Assembly (NCBI RefSeq): GCF_002968575.1
Contig: NZ_PVBM01000006.1
Location: 1-64,000, forward strand
DNA: 64,000 nt
Direction of reading: 5' to 3'
From: Neorhizobium huautlense
GTDB taxonomy: Bacteria; Pseudomonadota; Alphaproteobacteria; Rhizobiales; Rhizobiaceae
Shown here piece after piece: positions 1 to 8,623 of this stretch; position 1 is the stretch's first letter; the number at the start of each line of letters is the position of its first letter. Position numbers and translations under genes: made by a program. A model generated the notes under the pieces. The model was not told where the DNA came from, did no database searches, and saw only the letters and a list, made by a program, of their open reading frames with translations.

Positions 1-64
1 CTCAATCCGAGCTGGCAAAAGCGATGCCTGCTCCCGATCCAAACCGAAAATATATCCCATGAAA

Positions 65-92
65 ATGGCCACCCCGATCCCGAGGTGGCCAT
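65..92 (-). terminator. Intrinsic terminator of the first porin gene
   Basis: A perfect 9-bp inverted repeat (ATGGCCACC / GGTGGCCAT) encloses a 10-nt loop. It lies about 75 bp past the stop of the minus-strand porin gene and is followed on that strand by a short T-rich stretch (ATTTTC). Confidence 0.65.
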
Positions 93-165
93 CTTAACTG
101 ATTTGCCAATCGTTTCCACACAGCCTGCAATGGCCGGGCTTCCGAATGTCATCCGAAAGGTTGGA

Positions 166-1191
166 TTAGAAGTCGCGCTGCAGGCGAACGATGCCCTGGA
201 CGCTGTCGTCGTCGCCGCGATCCTGGTAGTTCACGGCAACCTTGGCGTTGAAGTTTTCAACGATTTCGTAGTTGACGGTTACACCGGCACCCCAGACGTC
301 GTCGCCAAAGAACTCGCCGTCGGCATCAACTTCCGTGTTCCAGATGTACTGGGCTTCCGGAATGATTTCCAGCTTGTCGGTTGCCTTGAAGGCGTATGCG
401 ACAGCGACAGATGCCTCGCCGGCGTCGTTTTCCGAGCCGTAATAGGCATTGTCACCGGTCGAATAGACGCCGGAGAGATAGAAGGTGCCCGGACCGACGG
501 CTACAGAGCCGATTGCGCGGACAGCGCCTTCTTCAGCGCCGAAATCCCAAGAGCCGAGAACTTCAAGCTTAGCCGGGCCGAGAGCGGCCTGAACCACAGC
601 TTCCACGCCGACTTCCTGGCCGGTAACGAGAGACAGTTCGTCAACCTGAACGCCAGCGGTAAAGGTTTCGCCGGTGTAGATGTAAGCGATCGAGTTCAGA
701 CGGTTCGAGCCGAGGTTGTCGAGTTCGCCCGGCAGGTCGTTTGCATCCCACCAGTTGAAGTAACGGCCGACCTTGAAGCCACCAAGCTGGATGTAGGCTT
801 CGTTGATGTAGACATCGTTGGCGTTGCTCGTCCAAATCGTGTCATCGCCGTAGTCAAAACGGACAGACGTGACCGAGGTCAGCGTACCAAGCTCGGTATC
901 GCTCTTTGCGGTCAAGTCGAGCTGAGCGCGAGCGTAGGAGTCCCAGTCATCGGTGCCAGCGCCGCCATCGTATGCGTCATCGCCGAAACCAACCTCAAAA
1001 CGGACGTAACCGCCGACTTTGAGGCAGGTTTCCGTGCCGGGGATGTAGAAATAACCGGTACCGAACGCGTCGCAAACGCGCACATATTCCATGGGTTCTG
1101 GTTCTGCTGCAACAATCGCGTCTGCGGCCTGGGCGCCGGATACAGCCGCCAAAGCAGCTGCCGAACCGAGTAGAAGGCTCTTAATGTTCAT
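166..1191 (-). CDS. ropA: RopA-type outer-membrane porin (porin family 2)
   Basis: General diffusion porin of 341 aa. The product has a cleavable signal peptide (MNIKSLLLGSAAALAAVSGA, cleavage after AQA) and then the rhizobial RopA/Omp2 hallmark EPMEYVRVCDAFGTGYFYIPG with its paired cysteines. Gly/Asp/aromatic-rich beta-strand sequence follows, and the protein ends in the C-terminal phenylalanine (LQRDF) typical of outer-membrane beta-barrels. An upstream in-frame ATG exists, but the start at 1191 is chosen because GGAGG stands 7 nt before it and the signal peptide begins there. A paralogue lies directly upstream on the same strand. The two leaders and first ~60 codons are almost the same, while the barrels diverge. 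Family assignment is firm; substrate preference cannot be read. Confidence 0.95.
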   Translation of the reverse strand: MNIKSLLLGSAAALAAVSGAQAADAIVAAEPEPMEYVRVCDAFGTGYFYIPGTETCLKVGGYVRFEVGFGDDAYDGGAGTDDWDSYARAQLDLTAKSDTELGTLTSVTSVRFDYGDDTIWTSNANDVYINEAYIQLGGFKVGRYFNWWDANDLPGELDNLGSNRLNSIAYIYTGETFTAGVQVDELSLVTGQEVGVEAVVQAALGPAKLEVLGSWDFGAEEGAVRAIGSVAVGPGTFYLSGVYSTGDNAYYGSENDAGEASVAVAYAFKATDKLEIIPEAQYIWNTEVDADGEFFGDDVWGAGVTVNYEIVENFNAKVAVNYQDRGDDDSVQGIVRLQRDF

Positions 1192-1327
1192 TCTTTGACC
1201 TCCAGTCAAACTTTCAAATATAATCCAGTCTGGCCGCAGGCGACCAAACAACTTAAGGCCGAAAAACGGCCTCTTTCCCCGGCTTAGCTCCCCAGATGGA
1301 GGCCTGAAGGCCGCCACTATTATAAAA

Positions 1328-1358
1328 AAGACTCCCCCGAACGGATCGGGGGAGTCTT
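1328..1358 (-). terminator. Strong intrinsic terminator of the second porin gene
   Basis: A perfect 13-bp stem (AAGACTCCCCCGA with its complement) around a 5-nt loop is followed on the minus strand by six T residues. It sits 7 bp past the porin stop codon and separates the two porin transcripts. Confidence 0.9.
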
Positions 1359-1365
1359 CTTGTCA

Positions 1366-2436
1366 TTAGAACGTACGGTCGAGACGGACGAAACCGCGCC
1401 AGTATTCGGTGACGGAGTTTTCGTTGTAGTCTACAGAGGTCTTGGCCGAGAAGCCTTCGACGATCTTGTAGTCAACCGTCAGACCAGCGCGCCATGCATC
1501 GTCGCCACCCCAGTCGCCATCTGCATCAACTTCGGTGTTCCAAACATAGGTAGCACCGGGAGTCAAAGTCAGCTTGTCGTTGACCTTGAAGGCGTAGGAG
1601 GCAGCCAGAGCCCATTCGCCTTCATCGTAGTAGGCGTTGTTGAACTGCGAGCCGAGAGCAAAGTCTTCACCGAGACCGGTGGAGTAGACAACTGCAGCCT
1701 GCAGCGTGCCCGGGCCAACGCCAGCAGAAACGAGAGCGCGGATTGCACCTTCTTCAGCACCGAAGTCATACGCGCCGAGGAGGTCGAAGGCTACAGCGCC
1801 GAACTTGGCAGAAACGATAGCTTCAACACCGACTTCCTGACCCGTGGAGCGGGACAGTTCGTCAACCTGAACACCAGCAGAGAAGGTGTCGCCGGTGTAG
1901 AAGTAACCGATCGAGTTCATGCGGGTGGTGTTGCTGGAAGCGATAGCGTCCTGCTCGCCGTTCAGACCCTTATCCCAAGGGTTGTAGAAACGACCGACCT
2001 TGAAGCCGCCGAGCTGGATGTAGGCTTCGTTGATGTAGACGGAGTTCGAGTTGTCCGTCCAGACGCTGTTGTTGCCGTAGTCCCAACGGAGCGAAGCAAC
2101 AGACGTCAGCGTGCCGAGTTCGGTATCGGACTTTGCAGTCACGTCGAGCTGAGCGCGGCCGGTTGCATCCCAGTAGTCGTCATCGCCAACAACCGGGTAA
2201 ACGCCGGCGCCGAGCGGGCCGGTCTGGCCGAGCTGCATTTCAAAACGGACGTAACCGCCGATCTTGAGGCAGGTTTCGGTGCCCGGGATGTAGAAGTAGC
2301 CGGTGCCGAATGCGTCGCAAACGCGGACGTATTCCATGGGCTCCGGTTCTGCAGCTACGATGGCGTCGGCAGCCTGAGCGCCGGAGACTGCTGCGAGGGC
2401 AGCAGCGGAGCCGAGAAGAAGGCTCTTGATGTTCAT
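1366..2436 (-). CDS. ropA: RopA-type outer-membrane porin, second paralogue
   Basis: Porin of 356 aa with the same signal peptide and EPMEYVRVCDAFGTGYFYIPG start as its downstream neighbour, and the same terminal Phe (RLDRTF). It is 15 residues longer, with an inserted segment after the first strand (GPLGAGVYPVVGDDDYWD region). The start at 2436 is preceded by GGAGGTCAAAC, almost the same leader as the paralogue; the longer in-frame ATG at 2508 has no such site. The two genes are tandem but each has its own terminator, so they are probably separate transcripts. Either could be the main porin; the sequence does not decide which. Confidence 0.95.
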   Translation of the reverse strand: MNIKSLLLGSAAALAAVSGAQAADAIVAAEPEPMEYVRVCDAFGTGYFYIPGTETCLKIGGYVRFEMQLGQTGPLGAGVYPVVGDDDYWDATGRAQLDVTAKSDTELGTLTSVASLRWDYGNNSVWTDNSNSVYINEAYIQLGGFKVGRFYNPWDKGLNGEQDAIASSNTTRMNSIGYFYTGDTFSAGVQVDELSRSTGQEVGVEAIVSAKFGAVAFDLLGAYDFGAEEGAIRALVSAGVGPGTLQAAVVYSTGLGEDFALGSQFNNAYYDEGEWALAASYAFKVNDKLTLTPGATYVWNTEVDADGDWGGDDAWRAGLTVDYKIVEGFSAKTSVDYNENSVTEYWRGFVRLDRTF

Positions 2437-2842
2437 GTTTGACCTCCAGTCAAAAGTTTCGTGTGGGTCTGGGTTCTTATTGCTGAAGGACAGCGTTCCC
2501 TGCCCCATCCCCGTCGATTACCAGAAGAAGGACGATCCACCGCCTCGCTTCCGAATGTGAAAATACAAGAGGAAGATGACCATGCAATCCGGAACTGCTG
2601 CCGGACGGGGTTCCGGGACCTGCTTCCGTAAAGTCTGTTGCTGAAAGGACACAAAGCCGCCGCCGGGCTGCCTCAAATTTTACGCTTCGTTAAGAAAGAG
2701 CTTATCCGGCAGGCACTTAGCGCACCTCAAAACTTGGGAAACAAGAATCGCGCGCCACACCGCGGACAAGCCTCGATAACGAGTCGCTGCGGTCATCGAA
2801 TACTGGAAATGGAGGGATGTCTCCGGAGCGCCGGGCCTGGAA
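2437..2842. other. Non-coding region upstream of the second porin
   Basis: About 400 bp between the porin start and the tRNA. I see no convincing gene; short ORFs here lack ribosome-binding sites and family features. It must hold the porin promoter and untranslated leader, but I could not pick out a clear -35/-10 pair. Confidence 0.5.
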
Positions 2843-2933
2843 TGGCGGAGAAGATGGGATTCGAACCCACGATACGCTTTTGACGTATACTCCCTTAGCA
2901 GGGGAGCGCCTTCGACCACTCGGCCACCTCTCC
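2843..2933 (-). tRNA. tRNA-Ser (anticodon GCT)
   Basis: Read on the minus strand, the gene begins GGAGAGGTGGCCGAG and ends with an acceptor strand CTTCTCC, discriminator G and an encoded CCA. The anticodon arm is CTCCC-CTGCTAA-GGGAG, giving anticodon GCT (serine AGC/AGT codons). A long variable arm (TATACGTC...) and the T-loop GTTCGAATCC are present, as expected for a class II tRNA-Ser. Confidence 0.97.
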
Positions 2934-3102
2934 GTCGCCGGTCTAACTATGTCGAAGGCCCCGTGAATGCAAGGCTTTTGTGATACTGGGCCAAAGTTTT
3001 ACATGGAGCAGCTACATTGCCGCTGCGGCGGCGATATCAACGAGCGGGCTGCCTTAAAGGGGATGCCGGGAGAATCGTGCGGTCATCCGCCCCCGGGGCT
3101 CC

Positions 3103-3903
3103 TCAGTAGCCGGAACTCTGTTTTGCCGCGCCGGCACCGCGCCCGTAGCGGCCGGCAAGTGCTCCGAGTGCGGTTGAAAACTCCGTCACATCCGCGCCAA
3201 CCGCCACGAATGTGGCGCCGAGATCGAGATAGCGGCGATTGAGTGATTCGCTGAAGGTGAGGATGCCGGCTGCCTTGCCGGCCTTCACGATCGCCCGAAT
3301 CGCGCTCTCGATGACGTCCTGCACCTGCGGCGCCTCCATGCGGCCCAGATATCCCATGTCGGCGGAGAGATCGGCAGGGCCGATGAAAACGCCGTCGACA
3401 CCGTCAACCGCCAGAATGTCTTCGAGATCGCTGATCGCCGCCATGGTTTCGGCCTGGACGATGAGGCAGATTTCGTCGGCCGCCGTCTCTGCATAGTCGG
3501 GAATCGTATTGAACCCGGAGGCGCGGCCCACGGCGGCGCCCACACCGCGAATGCCGTGGGGCGGATATCGAACCGCACGCACCAGCTGCCTCGCCTGCTC
3601 CGCCGATTCGACCATCGGAACCAGGAGCGTGCGCGCACCGATGTCCAAGAGCTGCTTGATCATCCAGGTTTCGCCGACCGGCGGACGCACGACCACCTCC
3701 GACCGGGACGACGAAAGGGCCTGCAGCTGCGCCATGATGCTGCGCAGGTCGTTCGGCCCATGCTCGCCATCGATCACCAGCCAGTCGAAGCCGGCCTTGC
3801 CGGCGATTTCCGCCATCAGCGGCTCGCCGGTATTGAGCCACAACCCGATCTGCTGGCTTCCAGCCTTCAGAGCCGCCTTGAATCGATTCGTCGGAGCGGG
3901 CAT
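3103..3903 (-). CDS. HpcH/HpaI-type class II aldolase
   Basis: Metal-dependent aldolase of 266 aa, the family that cleaves 4-hydroxy-2-oxo acids such as 4-hydroxy-2-oxoheptanedioate or 2-keto-3-deoxy-glucarate to pyruvate plus an aldehyde. The TIM-barrel signature is complete: DGEHGP with catalytic His48, VVRPP with pyruvate-binding Arg73, metal ligands Glu152 (QAE) and Asp178 (GPADLS), and RGVG near 119. The gene is only 11 bp downstream of the ferredoxin-reductase gene on the same strand, so the two probably form an operon. The substrate cannot be fixed from sequence. The pairing with a redox protein suggests an aromatic or sugar-acid catabolic setting, but no other pathway genes are nearby. 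Confidence 0.92.
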   Translation of the reverse strand: MPAPTNRFKAALKAGSQQIGLWLNTGEPLMAEIAGKAGFDWLVIDGEHGPNDLRSIMAQLQALSSSRSEVVVRPPVGETWMIKQLLDIGARTLLVPMVESAEQARQLVRAVRYPPHGIRGVGAAVGRASGFNTIPDYAETAADEICLIVQAETMAAISDLEDILAVDGVDGVFIGPADLSADMGYLGRMEAPQVQDVIESAIRAIVKAGKAAGILTFSESLNRRYLDLGATFVAVGADVTEFSTALGALAGRYGRGAGAAKQSSGY

Positions 3904-3914
3904 GGGCAGGTCCT

Positions 3915-5132
3915 TCAGGCGAGCATCTGCTTGAGATCGGTGGTAGGATCGACCAGAACCGCTTTTGCGGGCTCGATCCCGGCTTCAAGCAGCTTCTTGC
4001 CGGTTACATAGGCCTTGGCGTCATTGATCGCGTCGACGGCGATGAAGCGTCCCTCGCGGAAATACCAGACGGAGAGGCTTCCCTCGCGCGAACCCGGCCG
4101 CACCAGCGTCTCATCATATCCCATGTTGAAGCCCGCGATCTGCAGCTTCACGTCATACTGGTCGGACCAGAACCATGGCTTTGCATCATAGGGCGTGTTG
4201 CCGCCGGCCATGACGGCCGCCGCGGCCTCCGCCTGATCGACCGCGTTCTGTACCGATTCGAGACGGATTCGCCTGCCCTTCCAGGGCAGCATGGCGCAGT
4301 CGCCCATCGCAAAGACTGACGGATCGGAGGTGCGGGCGAACTTGTCGACGATAATGCCGTTGCCGACGTCGAGGCCGCAATCCTGCGCCAGCTGGTCGTT
4401 CGGCGTGACGCCAATGCCGACGATGACGAAATCCACCTCGATCGTGTTGCCGTCGGAGAGCTCGGCGGCGCGCACCTTGCCGTTCTCGCCGACGAGACGA
4501 TGGAGCCCGGTATTTTCCCGGATAACGGCCCCGTGAGCCTGATGGATGGCACGCATCACGTCCGCCGTTTCCTTCGCCGCGACGCGCTGGAGAATGCGAT
4601 CGGCCATTTCGATGAGGGTCACTTCGAGGCCGAGATGGCGGGCGACCGCCGCCGCCTCGAGGCCGATATAACCGCCGCCTATAATAAGGAGCCGGCGACC
4701 GGGCCGCATCTCGCCCGCCAGGAGATCGGCATCGCGTTTGTCGCGCACCGTGTAGACCCCGTCGAGATCGCCGCCGACACTTGCGGGCAGCGTGCGCGGC
4801 GTCGAGCCGGTCGCAAGGGCGAGCGTATCGTAATCGAGCAACGCGCCGTCCTGCATGCGTATGCGCTTTGCCTTGCGGTCGATCTCCTCGACATAGGTGG
4901 ACAACAGAAGCTCGACATTGTTTTCCGGATACCAGGTGTGGGGCCGGAAGGTGAGCCTTTCGAAATCCATCTCGCCCAGGAGGTATTTCTTCGAGAGCGG
5001 CGGGCGCTGGTAGGGAATCACGTTCTCCAGGCCCACAATCGTGATCGGCCGTTCATCCTTCAAGGCCCGAAGCTTCGCCGCCAGCGCGAAACCCGCCTGC
5101 CCTGCGCCGACAATTACCAACCTGCCCGTCAC
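3915..5132 (-). CDS. FAD-dependent ferredoxin reductase (rubredoxin/putidaredoxin-reductase type)
   Basis: Protein of 405 aa that transfers electrons from NAD(P)H through FAD to a small Fe-S protein, as in oxygenase systems. An N-terminal FAD dinucleotide fold (VIVGAGQAGFAL), a second NAD fold near residue 150 (IIGGGYIGLEAA), the FAD-binding GDCAML motif near 275 and a C-terminal reductase domain are visible. I chose the GTG start at 5132 because GGGGAG stands 6 nt before it and the FAD motif then begins at residue 6; the longer in-frame ATG at 5210 adds a non-homologous tail. It shares an operon with the aldolase downstream. No ferredoxin or oxygenase gene is adjacent, so its partner must lie elsewhere. 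Confidence 0.9.
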   Translation of the reverse strand: MTGRLVIVGAGQAGFALAAKLRALKDERPITIVGLENVIPYQRPPLSKKYLLGEMDFERLTFRPHTWYPENNVELLLSTYVEEIDRKAKRIRMQDGALLDYDTLALATGSTPRTLPASVGGDLDGVYTVRDKRDADLLAGEMRPGRRLLIIGGGYIGLEAAAVARHLGLEVTLIEMADRILQRVAAKETADVMRAIHQAHGAVIRENTGLHRLVGENGKVRAAELSDGNTIEVDFVIVGIGVTPNDQLAQDCGLDVGNGIIVDKFARTSDPSVFAMGDCAMLPWKGRRIRLESVQNAVDQAEAAAAVMAGGNTPYDAKPWFWSDQYDVKLQIAGFNMGYDETLVRPGSREGSLSVWYFREGRFIAVDAINDAKAYVTGKKLLEAGIEPAKAVLVDPTTDLKQMLA

Positions 5133-5386
5133 GCTTTGCTCCCCACGCCGCTCATGCTTCGTGCTGCAATAGCAGCATCGATCCGACCGCAAGGGGTATC
5201 GCCGCGACACCGAACCGTCAACAACGCGACATCGGCAATTACCCGCTTTCGCTTATCGAGTGCTCACTCCACCGGGAAAAGGCGTCGTCCAGAGGCGTCC
5301 GCGTCCGATTCCGGCGCTATTTCAGATGAATCGCTCGAATTTAATCTTTCTGTTTCAGAATGTGTCAGCGAAGGAGGAATATTGTG

Positions 5387-5767
5387 ATGCCAGGAGTGAA
5401 GAAGGAGGGTTTCATGCCCTTTGTGATGGACCAGGACAAAAAACTAAAAGGCTCTCGCGAACAGGCTTTCGAAAAGTTCACGATCGACCGGCCCGGCAAG
5501 ATCATCCTCGTCGGCCGTCACCTGAGCACCAAGAAGAGCATCCGTTGCCTGATCCGCACCATCTCGCTTTACGGAGCCGAGTTGGAAATCAGCCCGCATC
5601 TGCAGGTACCGAACAATTTCTTCCTGGAAATCATCGGCATTCACGACGATATCGGCTGCACCGTGATCCGCCGGGAGGAAGAAAAGGTAACCGTCGGCTT
5701 CAATATGCTGATCGATGCCGAATTCCTCCACCATGTCGTGCGGCTGAGCTTCGAGATAAGCCACTGA
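5387..5767 (+). CDS. Small PilZ-like protein
   Basis: Cytoplasmic protein of about 126 aa whose central part (GKIILVGRHL...RCLIRTISLYGAELEI...GCTVIRREEEKVTVGFN) follows the strand pattern of rhizobial PilZ domains, which bind cyclic di-GMP. The usual (D/N)xSxxG motif appears as TISLYG, with the first acidic position lost, and the upstream RxxxR motif is not clean. C-di-GMP binding is therefore doubtful. Two start sites are both well supported: AAGGAGG before GTG 5384/ATG 5387, and AAGGAGG before ATG 5414. The gene stands alone between convergent and divergent neighbours. Confidence 0.75.
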   Translation: MPGVKKEGFMPFVMDQDKKLKGSREQAFEKFTIDRPGKIILVGRHLSTKKSIRCLIRTISLYGAELEISPHLQVPNNFFLEIIGIHDDIGCTVIRREEEKVTVGFNMLIDAEFLHHVVRLSFEISH

Positions 5768-6091
5768 CCCTTGCGCCATTGCGGACGCCATCGTCCCGTT
5801 TCCGTCCGGCGCCGGACGTCAGCCGCGAAAGAGCGGGTACGGCCCACAGGAAACCCTGCCATTCAGCGCCTTCTAGCGGATCGGCCAGTGAATGCGGCCG
5901 GCGCCTGTCATTTTCGTGCTTCACTCTATTCCAAAGCGTTACCCAGTTGAGAAGCATAGGGACATCTCCATCTATAATGTGATGACGCGGAGCTAATGCT
6001 TTGCCGTCCCTCGTTGTAGACGCGTCGACGAAAGCCGCCTTTCATCCATGAACGATGGAACGATCGCCGGTGACGCCATAAGGTGCCTTGA
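5768..6091. other. Intergenic region without recognisable gene
   Basis: About 320 bp between the PilZ-like gene and the LysR gene. I see no gene and no strong terminator. The last ~100 bp are less GC-rich and should carry the LysR-gene promoter. Confidence 0.4.
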
Positions 6092-6952
6092 ATGACGGAA
6101 GCGGACTGGGACGATCTGAAGCTCTTTCTCCATGTGGCGAACGAAGGCGGACTCAGCGGTGCCGCGAGCCGAACCGGGATCAGCGCGCCGACGATCGGGC
6201 GGCGGATGCTGGCGCTCGAGCGTACCACCGGCCGGACGCTCTTCGTGCGCAGCCAGCAGGGCTACCGGCTGGCGCCGGATGGAGAGACCTTGCTCGAACA
6301 CGTTCGTACGATGCAAAAAACCGCAGACAGCATCGCGGACTGGAACGGCCAGGCTTTCGCCATGCCGATCGTTTCGATCGGCGCGGATGCCTGGCTTGCC
6401 GGCTTTGTGGCGGACCATTCACCGGAGATCAGAACCAGGGAGGATCGTTTCCGGCTCTGCTGCAAGTCGCTCCACAAGGGCATGGACTTCACCTATCGCG
6501 AGGCGGATGTGGGAATCGTCGGGTATCGCCCCGAATCCGGCAATATCGCGATCCGCCGCTCCGTCGCCGTCAGCCATGCGGTCTATCGAGCACGCACGCT
6601 TGCCGGAGAACCCGACCTTCCTTGGGTATCGCTCGGCACCGAAAGCTCGCATGCGCCGGCCGACAAATGGGTCTTCCAGCATCACGAGGCCGAGATCCGC
6701 ACCTGGACCAGCTCGCCGGATCTGCTGCTACGCCTCATTGCAAGCGGCAATGGCCAGGGCGTTCTCCCATGCTTCGTCGGCGATTCGGTCCCGACCGTGG
6801 TCCGCGAGGGCAGCACCATTCCCGAACTCACCCACACGATATGGATTGTCGCCCATGACGACGACAGGCACCGGCCAGAAGTTCGCCAGGTGATCGAGAG
6901 GCTCGGCGCGCTTTTCAAACGGGAGGAGAAAACTTTTGGCGGCGAGAGGTGA
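6092..6952 (+). CDS. LysR-family transcriptional regulator
   Basis: Regulator of 286 aa with an N-terminal winged helix-turn-helix (DDLKLFLHVANEGGLSGAASRTGISAPTIGRRMLALE, residues ~7-43). A shortened, divergent effector domain follows, with PDLLLRLIASGNGQGVLPCFVGD near 210-232, the usual LysR hinge motif. AAGGTG lies 6 nt before the ATG. It is co-directional with and 78 bp upstream of an aminotransferase gene, which could be its target. The ligand is unknown. Confidence 0.9.
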   Translation: MTEADWDDLKLFLHVANEGGLSGAASRTGISAPTIGRRMLALERTTGRTLFVRSQQGYRLAPDGETLLEHVRTMQKTADSIADWNGQAFAMPIVSIGADAWLAGFVADHSPEIRTREDRFRLCCKSLHKGMDFTYREADVGIVGYRPESGNIAIRRSVAVSHAVYRARTLAGEPDLPWVSLGTESSHAPADKWVFQHHEAEIRTWTSSPDLLLRLIASGNGQGVLPCFVGDSVPTVVREGSTIPELTHTIWIVAHDDDRHRPEVRQVIERLGALFKREEKTFGGER

Positions 6953-7030
6953 CAATCAGGTCACAGAAGGCTTGCGCCTAACCGATTCGCTCCTATTGTG
7001 TGCCGGCTTTAGAAAACCGGAACTTAGTTC

Positions 7031-8140
7031 ATGCCCGCATTCTCACGTTTCACGCCGCTGATCAGCGCCCTGCCCGCCACCGTTCCCTTCGTCGGGCCGG
7101 AAGCCATCGAGCGCAATCGCGGCCTTGTCGTGAAAGCCCGCATCGGCGCCAATGAAAACGGCTTTGGCCCGGCGCCTTCGGTTATCGAGGCGATATGCGC
7201 CGCAGCCGGCGAAACATGGAAATACGCGGACCCGGAAAATTTCGCACTGAAACAGGCGCTGGCGGCCCATATCGGCTGCAAGGCGGAAAATCTGGCGATC
7301 GGCGAAGGAATAGACAGCCTTCTCGGACTTATCGTCCGCATGGTAATCGAACCCGGCATGCCCGTGGTCACCTCATTCGGGGCCTATCCCACCTTCAACT
7401 TCCACGTGGCCGGCCATGGCGGTAGCTTGATGACGGTTCCCTACGTCAACGACCGCGAAAATCTCGACGGGTTGCTGGAGGCGGTCCGCCGCGAAAATGC
7501 GCCGCTCGTCTATTTCGCCAATCCCGACAATCCGATGGGGAGCTGGTGGGACGCGGGCAATATCGTGGCGTTTGCAAAGGCGCTGCCTGAAACCTGCCTG
7601 ATGATTCTCGACGAGGCCTATTGCGAAACCGGGCCGGCCGACGCAATGCCAGCAATCACCGATCTGATCGACCGGCCCAATATCATTCGCACGCGAACCT
7701 TCTCGAAAGCCTACGGCATGGCCGGCGCCCGGGTGGGCTACGCGATCTCCACGCCCGGCACCGCGCAGGCTTTCGACAAGATCCGTAACCATTTCGGGAT
7801 GAACCGCGTCGCCGTCAGCGGCGCGATCGCGGCGCTCAAGGACCAGAATTACCTGCTCGACGTGATCGGCAGGATAAAGGCGTCCCGAGAGCGCATAGCC
7901 CGCATCGCCGAGGCGAACGGACTGATGCCCCTGGCTTCCGCGACGAATTTCGTGGCGATCGACTGCGGGCGCGACGGTGCCCATGCGCGCGCTATTGTCG
8001 ACGGGCTGATGGAACACGGCGTCTTTATTCGCATGCCGGGCGTCGCGCCGCTCAATCGCTGCATCCGCATCAGCACCGGCCCCGAATCTGACATGCTGCT
8101 TCTTGAAGAGGCGCTGCCGAAGGTGCTGCAGAACCTCTGA
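7031..8140 (+). CDS. PLP-dependent aminotransferase, HisC-like (class I/II)
   Basis: Fold-type I aminotransferase of 369 aa in the histidinol-phosphate aminotransferase-like branch. Visible motifs are ANENGFGP (residues ~38-45), the cofactor-region FANPDNPMGS near 163, ILDEAYCE with the PLP-contacting Asp and Tyr near 198, and TFSKAYGMAGARVGYA near 225 containing the Schiff-base lysine. The C-terminal IRISTG carries the substrate carboxylate-binding arginine. No his genes are adjacent, so it may instead act on an aromatic amino acid or a related amine. ATG at 7031 follows CCGGAACTTAGTTC with only a weak ribosome-binding site. Confidence 0.88.
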   Translation: MPAFSRFTPLISALPATVPFVGPEAIERNRGLVVKARIGANENGFGPAPSVIEAICAAAGETWKYADPENFALKQALAAHIGCKAENLAIGEGIDSLLGLIVRMVIEPGMPVVTSFGAYPTFNFHVAGHGGSLMTVPYVNDRENLDGLLEAVRRENAPLVYFANPDNPMGSWWDAGNIVAFAKALPETCLMILDEAYCETGPADAMPAITDLIDRPNIIRTRTFSKAYGMAGARVGYAISTPGTAQAFDKIRNHFGMNRVAVSGAIAALKDQNYLLDVIGRIKASRERIARIAEANGLMPLASATNFVAIDCGRDGAHARAIVDGLMEHGVFIRMPGVAPLNRCIRISTGPESDMLLLEEALPKVLQNL

Positions 8141-8185
8141 GGCCCTGCCCAACGACGCTCGATACGCGCCTGGAAAAATGGAAAA

Positions 8186-8221
8186 AGACCGCGCCGGCCT
8201 TGTTTCTGCCGATCGCGGTCT
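8186..8221 (+). terminator. Possible terminator after the aminotransferase gene
   Basis: An 8-bp perfect inverted repeat AGACCGCG/CGCGGTCT spans a 20-nt loop and is followed by CGATTTTCG, 46 bp past the stop codon. The loop is long and the T-run short, so this is a weak candidate. Confidence 0.4.
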
Positions 8222-8356
8222 CGATTTTCGAGCTTCGGCTCCCCGTCAGGGCCGAATCCCCCATCCCTCATTTTTCTTCCGCCGGCCATCTTGCGTGGCC
8301 CCATCCGGTCCTCATTTCATCTTCGTCCGGTCTTCACCCGGCCGGTCAACCGGCGT

Positions 8357-8623
8357 TCAGTGCATCGTCATCCATTCGCGGGCAGCGCGAAGGGCTTCAG
8401 CAAGCTGCATCTTGCTCATCGTCCGAGCAAGATCGGCACGCAGCTCGGCGGCGCGCTCTGACCCCTTGATCGCAGCGATGTTGAGCCATTTATGAGCGGA
8501 AACAAGATCGACCTCGCAACCACGGCCAGTCGCATACATGAGGCCCATATCGCAAAAAGTATCGGCGCGGGTATCGCCACCCATGGTGGCCATTCCGGAA
8601 TTGTGCATTTCAAAGCGTGCCAT
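8357..8623 (-). CDS. Small Sel1-repeat protein
   Basis: Protein of 88 aa with one clear Sel1-like (TPR-related) repeat: FCDMGLMYATGRGCEVDLVSAHKWLNIAAIKGSERAAE, residues ~23-60, then a helical tail. Sel1 repeats mediate protein-protein contacts; a single repeat in so short a protein suggests an accessory or adaptor role. The conserved spacing G-MYATGRG-D-AHKWLNIAA-G is intact, which supports real coding. It is transcribed alone on the minus strand between two plus-strand genes. Confidence 0.8.
   Translation of the reverse strand: MARFEMHNSGMATMGGDTRADTFCDMGLMYATGRGCEVDLVSAHKWLNIAAIKGSERAAELRADLARTMSKMQLAEALRAAREWMTMH

Noticed and set aside
85-2442. Long plus-strand ORFs opposite both porins (362 and 360 codons)
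   Set aside because: They mirror the porin codon pattern, have no ribosome-binding site or family features, and the minus-strand porins are certain.
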